Below are positions 58,560 through 64,000 of a stretch of 64,000 nucleotides of DNA, piece by piece. The stretch covers positions 42,798,107 to 42,862,106 of the forward strand of contig OW121846.1 of assembly GCA_933228895.1 (NCBI GenBank), in the 5' to 3' direction. The translations under genes were made by a program, and so were the position numbers. Under the pieces are notes generated by a model that was given only the letters and a program-made list of their open reading frames with translations, was not told where the DNA came from and searched no databases. Source of the stretch: Platycnemis pennipes (lineage: Eukaryota > Arthropoda > Insecta > Odonata > Platycnemididae). The first letter of the stretch is position 1; each line of letters opens with the position of its first letter.

Positions 58560-58752
58560 GCGAGGGTAGAGCTCACCCGGAACTAAGCAACAAGCGTGAG
58601 AAATTCACTCCTTCAGCCTGTTCCTTTCCCTGGGCCACCTCGCACTCCGATGATTTTTCGTTTGGGGACGTCCAAAGGCTTCACCTGGATTTGAACCCGG
58701 GACCCTTCGATCAGTATCCAAGCGCTCTACCCACTAGGCTACCACGCTCCTT
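58560..58752 (-). repeat. tRNA-derived SINE
   Basis: Minus strand: TGGTAGCCTAGTGGGTAGAG (A box, about 58725-58744) and CCCGGGTTCAAATCC (B box, 58687-58701) are both excellent matches to polymerase III internal promoters. The sequence upstream and downstream does not form an acceptor stem, so a SINE rather than a tRNA gene is favoured. The body extends to about 58560. Confidence 0.75.
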
Positions 58753-59522
58753 AAATGAAATTTACAATTAAAATAATATGGTAAATTTCAGGTGGGTTCT
58801 GATTCAATAATAAATAGATTGGAAAAATCTTCAATCAGGAGACTGGCCAATACTCAACGGTTTTCAAAAGTATGATCCATCCCGTAAAGGAGCTTAAGAG
58901 AGTGCATATGTAGGGTTCAGAGTTGACGTCCTTACCATAGGAATTTATCAAAGTTTCATGTAGGCCATGAAATAAGAATGCTGTTGGTTTAAGATTATCG
59001 GGATACACGGAAAGGACGTGGCAAACCTGGGTGCGGAGGGAGACGCCCAAAGAAGTTTTAGTCATGTTGAGGAAAGGGAGAAAGTTTTCGATTTAGTAGA
59101 ATGAGGAAGAAGCAGAAAGTTTGCAAGTTGCTGGTATGAAGTTGTAGAGGGGAAAACGTTACAAAGGCAGGATAGAGACGGATATATTCAGGTTCTTGAG
59201 TCAGAGAAGTGAGTAGAATACACTATGCAACGAAAGAGTATAAACTGATAACTCTTACATTTTCCTCTTTTTAAAATTTAAAATATATCAGGTAATAGGC
59301 GTGCGAGCATTTACTAACAGGCGATGAAACAAACAAAAGTTTTTAAAATAATACGCTAATAACAACAAAATATCATCCACTAAAATCACCAGGTAAGACT
59401 TAATAAATAGATGCTGTGAACATTTTTCCTATTTTTACTCCCCCGAAGGTTTCATGTATTAACGTTTATTTATACAAGATTATTTGATCCACCCGCCTAA
59501 ATTTCGGCAGCGGAAAACATAT
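58753..59522. other. No gene recognised
   Basis: Short frames only (58835-59065, minus, 76 codons). No repeat identified. Confidence 0.4.
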
Positions 59523-60885
59523 GGATCATTCCATGTCAACCAGGTCACTGTCATTATGGCAAACGATTTTGACCAAATTTGGCAAAACGTCATCATTTGA
59601 TAAGATAACGAAAACCTACAGGTGTTTGGCAATACATACAACCGGTTACGATAAAATACAGCGTTGCAATAATCAAATTTTACAAAATTGAATGCATATT
59701 TGACCGTATATCTCTGAGATACCGTAAATTAACGATACAGATGTGAAAAAGGACTTGTTTCAAAAATCTTAAATTTTAAAAGATAATAATGGATTTTATT
59801 ATTAAATATAAATAATTTTAAAAAAGTGCTGGCAAATTTAATTCTCAAATTTATTTTTGACGAAGTGCGATACCCTTTTATGTCGTTCATTTTGTTACAT
59901 GTTGTAGATTTTATCCTTCTCTACCATGTGTAGCCGTTACAGGTGATATTTCATATCTAAGAAAAAAAAATATTTTTGAGTGAAGGGTAACGCTGCGGCG
60001 TCCGCTTCGCGCGCAGACCATGCCAGACTAGGGTGTCACCAGATCACAGCTACTTTTCTCTTCCATCTTCTTGTTACTAATTTTAACTACATACCAACCC
60101 TTAATTCCCCTTTGTCCGTGCCATTCGCTATTTGCTTCTCGCAGATGCAACCGTCTCCTTAGAATCCACGAGAAGCAGCACCAGGCCTTACAGAACATTA
60201 GACCAGAGTCCGGACATTAGATCAGGTCTCGGAGAACATTAGACCAATCTCATCCAATTTCCGGCTTCCAATGCAACTGTAAGTTTTTAAACTTGTACTA
60301 ACTCAATTTAGTGGATATTTGTTCAGCAATATCAGGTCAAATATCATTCAATCTGCTAAATGAAATTCTTTTCATGAACCTATTCTGCGGTTTATTTTTC
60401 GATTTCACATGTCCCACTGAAAAATATTTTTCTTTCCTAAATGAAAAATAATCCTTAACTAAACTTCGTAATTTGTAGAGAAGTGTTTTATGTATAATAT
60501 GTATAAAATAAGAAAAATTGAAGGCATAAGTACATCTTTTAAAATAGAGTTGAAAATTTAAAAATGTTATTTTAAAAAAAAAATTTAATTTTTGTAATAA
60601 AAACCAATAATACACTTTTCCTATCTTAGTCCTTTAAAACTTGTCCGGTTTCACATGTGTGTTGACAATAATATTGGAGATATACCGTCAAATATATAAT
60701 CACTTTTGTAAAATTCGACTTATGGAACGTTGCATTTTCTTGAAAACGGTGGCATGTACCGGAAAACGGCTTTAGGGTTTTCATCATCATGGCATTATGA
60801 TGGTGTTTCGTCAGCTAAGGTCAAAATTGGTTGACCTAAGAGTTAATTTTGCAAATTTTCGGGCTGAATTGACGTGGAATGACCC
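59523..60885. mobile_element. Non-autonomous inverted-repeat element, 1.36 kb
   Basis: The ends GGATCATTCCATGTCAA (59523-59539) and TTGACGTGGAATGACCC (60869-60885) are inverted with two mismatches in 17. Subterminal inverted similarity continues inside: CATTATGGCA / TGGCATTATG and ATTTGACCGTATATCTC (59698-59714) / GAGATATACCGTCAAAT (60678-60694). Flanking octamers AAACATAT and AAATATCT match at 6 of 8 positions, compatible with an 8-bp target duplication. No transposase is present. Confidence 0.65.
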
Positions 60886-61375
60886 AAATATCTATTTCAT
60901 TTAATATGGAGAAATGGGTCACCATTTAATGTATAATATAAAATGTAGATGTCACATGGATAAATACGATCCACATAGCTATGCCTACGAAAGTAATAAT
61001 GTACAATAATCAAAAGAATGCGTACTTGCTCCGTGACAATCATAGCTTCCGCAATAGCAGAAACGTCAAAGCATTTCATTTTAAACCATGCTCCCAGCCC
61101 TTCTCAGGAGAATATTATTGAAATCACTAGAAACGATCAATATCTACCTATGTTTCTGCATCTATTGCAATTTCTTAACATTAAAGTACTAGGTGATTCA
61201 AATTGGCTTTGAAAACAACTACATTGTTTTTATTTTCAATACAGCGTTTATAGTACCGCGATTATTTATTATGATTGTGCCTTTCCATTCACTCAATCAA
61301 CATGTTTGACGTGAATACATAAAAATTTACAAAATAAAAAATAGCCTTTCATACACTCTCTAAATCAGTAACTCA
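60886..61375. other. Nothing recognised
   Basis: A+T-rich spacer between two repeats; short frames only. Confidence 0.4.
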
Positions 61376-61862
61376 TCATCATCATCATTGGTCAACAATC
61401 CTAGGATTGGTTTGACGCAGCTTTCCACTGGATTCTTCGGTCGGCCAACCTTTTCATTGTGACGTAATTATTCTCTTTTACATTCTTCACAACCTGTTCC
61501 ATGTATCTCATACGAGGCCTGCCCTTTCCAATCTTCCCGTTCACTTTTCCCTCGACGATAGTCTACATCAGGCCATCGTGTCTCAAGATATGACCCATTA
61601 AGTTTTCCCTTCTTCTTTTCAGAGTTGTCAGCAGACTTCTCTTTTCTCCTACTCTTCTTAGCACTTCCTCGTTACTTACTCGGTCGATCCATTTAATCTT
61701 CAGCATTCTTCTGTAGCACCACATTTCAAATGCTTCTACCCTTTTCTTCTCCGCTGCTGTCATCGTCCATGATTCACTGCCGTAAATAAAAATGCTCCAG
61801 ATGTATGTTCTGCTGTAAGTAGATTCTTCTTCTGAAAGAATGCCCTCTTTGCATGGGGTATT
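61376..61862 (-). pseudogene. RTE-like LINE, 3' fragment (second copy)
   Basis: It is closely related to 12559-13340 and in the same orientation. The frame 61763-61563 reads MTAAEKKRVEAFEMWCYRRM, LKIKWIDRVSNEEVLRR and LLTTLKRRRENLMGHILRHD, the conserved tail of RTE-like reverse-transcriptase ORFs. Upstream codons (to about 61860) show a 40-60 bp internal deletion relative to the first copy. The 3' end is an (ATG)n tail at 61374-61389. It ends next to the large foldback. Confidence 0.85.
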
Positions 61863-61864
61863 CT

Positions 61865-62111
61865 AACAGGAAGTGTTGAATTGAACTGAATTAAATTGAA
61901 CGGGGATTGAACACTGTTTCATGCATATTTTCAAAGCAAAGTGTCCTTCTTAAGTTTCTTTTGGCATTTTAGTATTTTAGTTACTAAATCAGTAACTAAA
62001 ATACGAAAATGCCAAAAGAAACTTAAGAAGGACACTTTGCTTTGAAAATATGTATGAAGTAGTGTTCAATCCCCGTTCAATTTAATTCAGTTCAATTCAA
62101 CACTTCCTGTT
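61865..62111. repeat. 247-bp foldback: 121-bp arms, 5-nt spacer
   Basis: The left arm (61865-61985) and right arm (61991-62111) are co-linear reverse complements without indels and with about four mismatches. The outer ends are AACAGGAAGTGTTGAATTGA and its complement; the spacer is AAATC. There is no open frame. The near-identity of the arms implies a recent origin or ongoing correction. It could be a palindromic MITE or an inverted duplication. Confidence 0.95.
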
Positions 62112-62490
62112 GGTGTCATTTGTGAGCATAGAGCTCACCAAATACTAATACCAGTAGTCTATGATCATCACATTAGGGTAGAAAAGCTAATTTCTTCCTA
62201 TATACCGCCTGCTGATTCTCAAAAACATTCTCTTTCCGTACTGGAAACTGGGATCTACGACCAGCATCCCAACACTCTATACATGAAACTACCACATTAT
62301 CTGCATATCTATGCTGGCGATGAAAATTATCCCCTCAACCTGGTGATGAATGAATTAGGAAGGTCAAGGAATAAATGAAACTACTGAAATGTCAAAGCCG
62401 TAAGAGTAAAGGTGCTCCAATTGAAGATTCTTTCATTTTTCGTTCATTTATTGTGTCCATGACCTTCGCAATTCATTCATTAATTAGGTG
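62112..62490. other. Nothing recognised
   Basis: No ORF or repeat motif identified. Confidence 0.35.
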
Positions 62491-63070
62491 CCGGATTATT
62501 TACAGCCTCCCCCCCTGTCTGTCCTTTCCCGACGTTGACCTCCTCCGCAAGGGCATTATTGTCCCCCCCCCCCCGAGTGGCCCACAGGCCCTTCCGGCTA
62601 CTCCCCCTCTGCACTGCTCACGCAAGCCCTTCCCACGCCAACGAGAGCAGCGTACCTTCCGGCGCCCTTTAGAAACGTAAGGCACTCCCTTAATGTCAAC
62701 CTCCGCTTTTGACTGGGGCCCGCGTCATATACCTAACTCTTACTCCACCGAGTACTGCCATCAGCGGTACCCCCGTTGGTATCATGCTTTGCTACCTCCG
62801 TATTGAAAACACGCGCTCTATAATTTGGGGCTGACGGGGTGTCATGTTCTTCTCGCACCGTTTTTCGCCTTTCGACTGAGATGAGAGCGCTTGTCGAGGT
62901 GTTTGGAAAATGCCCCTATCCCCGAGGCCTCGCTCCATGTCGTCAACGGAGCGCGTGTTTCGGATTCGGGTTCCGTCTGTGTCTAACAAATTTGGGAGCG
63001 AATTTCTATCGTGATAAAATGTGCTGACTAGGCGCTCCACGCGTGGTGTAGGCACATCCACCTTAACAGA
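62491..63070. other. G+C/CpG-rich block with poly-C tract
   Basis: Dense CpG and a run of about 12 C near 62563-62575. Minus frames 62500-62685 and 62792-63061 (89 codons, charged) are unrecognised; the latter is the most exon-like composition of the block but lacks supporting splice or domain evidence. Confidence 0.35.
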
Positions 63071-64000
63071 GAACGTGAATGAGGCTTGCTAGATTGAACG
63101 CTGAGATGTGTGCGATCTAGTATGAGGCCTCTGGCCGTACTTCTACAATGTTATGAGGGTCTAGTGTATTTTGCTCGTAAATTTCCTTGCTTAGGATTCA
63201 TTGAGCATTTCATGAACATTTTTGGTTGCGGACTAGTTTTCGTTGACGCAGGTAACCACTACTTAATCCAGTTTACAAATTCACGTTTATCAAATTCTTT
63301 TTTTATATAATTGGTACCTTTTCTATATATCACACATAAATTCGCTTACTTACAGTAGGTATATGTATGTACATTACTTTCCACGAATGTCTTAGTGAGA
63401 CTAATAATTTACCGCAAAACATGCCCCATCTCCCCTCTTTTTCTTAATTTCTCCTGCTACAACTTCTCACCCTTCTTAGACCTTCTTTTACAGTGTTCAT
63501 TTTATCCGTTTCGTCCTATGATTTATCTTATTTTATGATCTTCTTCATGTATGCTAAAACTTATATCGATGTTAAAAAATTAGAGTATGGAGCATTTTCA
63601 TTCAATATTGAACAGATAACAGAAAATAAGCCGTAAATTTAAAGGTGTCCCCTCATTCTTTTAATTAAATTGATTCAACAAGCAAGTGCAATGACATTTT
63701 TTTAATACGAACACGATCATGAGACTGGGCACTTGGAATTCAGCACTACATCCGTTGGATGGGTCGTTGCACCGTAGGCAACTTGACGCATTTCGCAAAG
63801 AAAAAGCTATCTCCAATATTGGATTCCAGTCCACCCATCATCCGCTCTTTGAAAACACTCCTACCTCTGCCCAAAAATCTTTCTTAAATGGCGCAAATGA
63901 CCTTACCTATCGGTCGCCTCCCACGACTAGCTGCAATTATTCGTCCGCCACACCAACCTGATCCCCCCCTCATGTCTAGAGCAGCGCGATACACATCGGA
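63071..64000. other. No gene recognised
   Basis: A+T-rich to the window end. The frame at 63719-63961 (+, 80 codons) has no recognised domain. Confidence 0.4.

Noticed and set aside
58687..58752. Possible tRNA gene (good A and B boxes)
   Set aside because: No acceptor-stem pairing or standard anticodon loop could be drawn, and a SINE-like body continues downstream, so it was called a SINE.
1..64000. CRISPR arrays, operons or bacterial origin
   Set aside because: No direct-repeat/spacer pattern or dense coding; transposon types, numt and splice-type signals indicate an animal nuclear genome.

Overview
This window reads as gene-poor, A+T-rich nuclear DNA of an animal, most likely an insect or another arthropod. 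The transposon mix (mariner, piggyBac, Penelope-like, R2-like, I-type, RTE-like and CR1/Jockey-like LINEs, tRNA-derived SINEs) suggests this, together with a nuclear copy of mitochondrial cytochrome b that only reads well in an invertebrate mitochondrial code (ATA as Met, TGA as Trp). I could not confirm any host protein-coding gene. Almost every recognisable coding segment is a decayed transposable element, and most other open frames are chance frames in non-coding DNA.

Layout. 0-4.2 kb: no gene, one strong hairpin, one SINE-like head. 4.2-7.7 kb: a piggyBac element (minus) with TTAA-type ends and a broken transposase. 8.7-9.2 kb: an exact 235-bp tandem duplication. 11.7-12.2 kb: two hairpins beside a G+C-rich block that ends in a consensus splice donor, a possible untranslated first exon. 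12.6-13.3 kb: RTE-like LINE remnant. 15.7-16.35 kb: TTAA-flanked MITE. 17.3-17.8 kb: cytb numt. 19.5-20.1 kb: another LINE remnant. 20.6-21.7 kb: an unclassified repeat that recurs inverted at 26.6-26.9 kb, plus LINE tails. 22.7-24.2 kb: a small piggyBac-like MITE and an R2-like retrotransposon 3' half. 24.5-26.0 kb: a second piggyBac transposase and a LINE remnant. 29.4-31.1 kb: CR1/Jockey-like LINE capped by a SINE. 31.9-34.3 kb: a Penelope-like element with an open GIY-YIG reading frame and a hammerhead-like motif. 34.6-35.3 kb: tandem repeat and another TTAA MITE. 37.0-37.6 kb: second copy of the CR1-like LINE tail. 42.1-44.5 kb: I-type LINE with reverse transcriptase and RNase H. 52.6-55.5 kb: two Penelope-like copies head to head, one interrupted by a complete but dead mariner. 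57.0-60.9 kb: two non-autonomous inverted-repeat elements and a SINE. 61.4-62.1 kb: LINE remnant and a near-perfect 247-bp foldback. Several G+C and CpG-rich blocks (15.2, 27.0-27.5, 35.5-36.5, 40.4-40.9, 49.5-49.9, 62.5-63.1 kb) are the best places to look for host exons or promoters.

The most interesting patterns are (i) several TTAA-type elements that each place a 15-17 bp palindrome just inside the terminal repeat, where the piggyBac transposase Cys-rich domain is known to bind; (ii) hammerhead-ribozyme-like motifs in all three Penelope-like copies; (iii) an unclassified inverted repeat family that keeps the same short open frame in both copies; and (iv) the 247-bp foldback.
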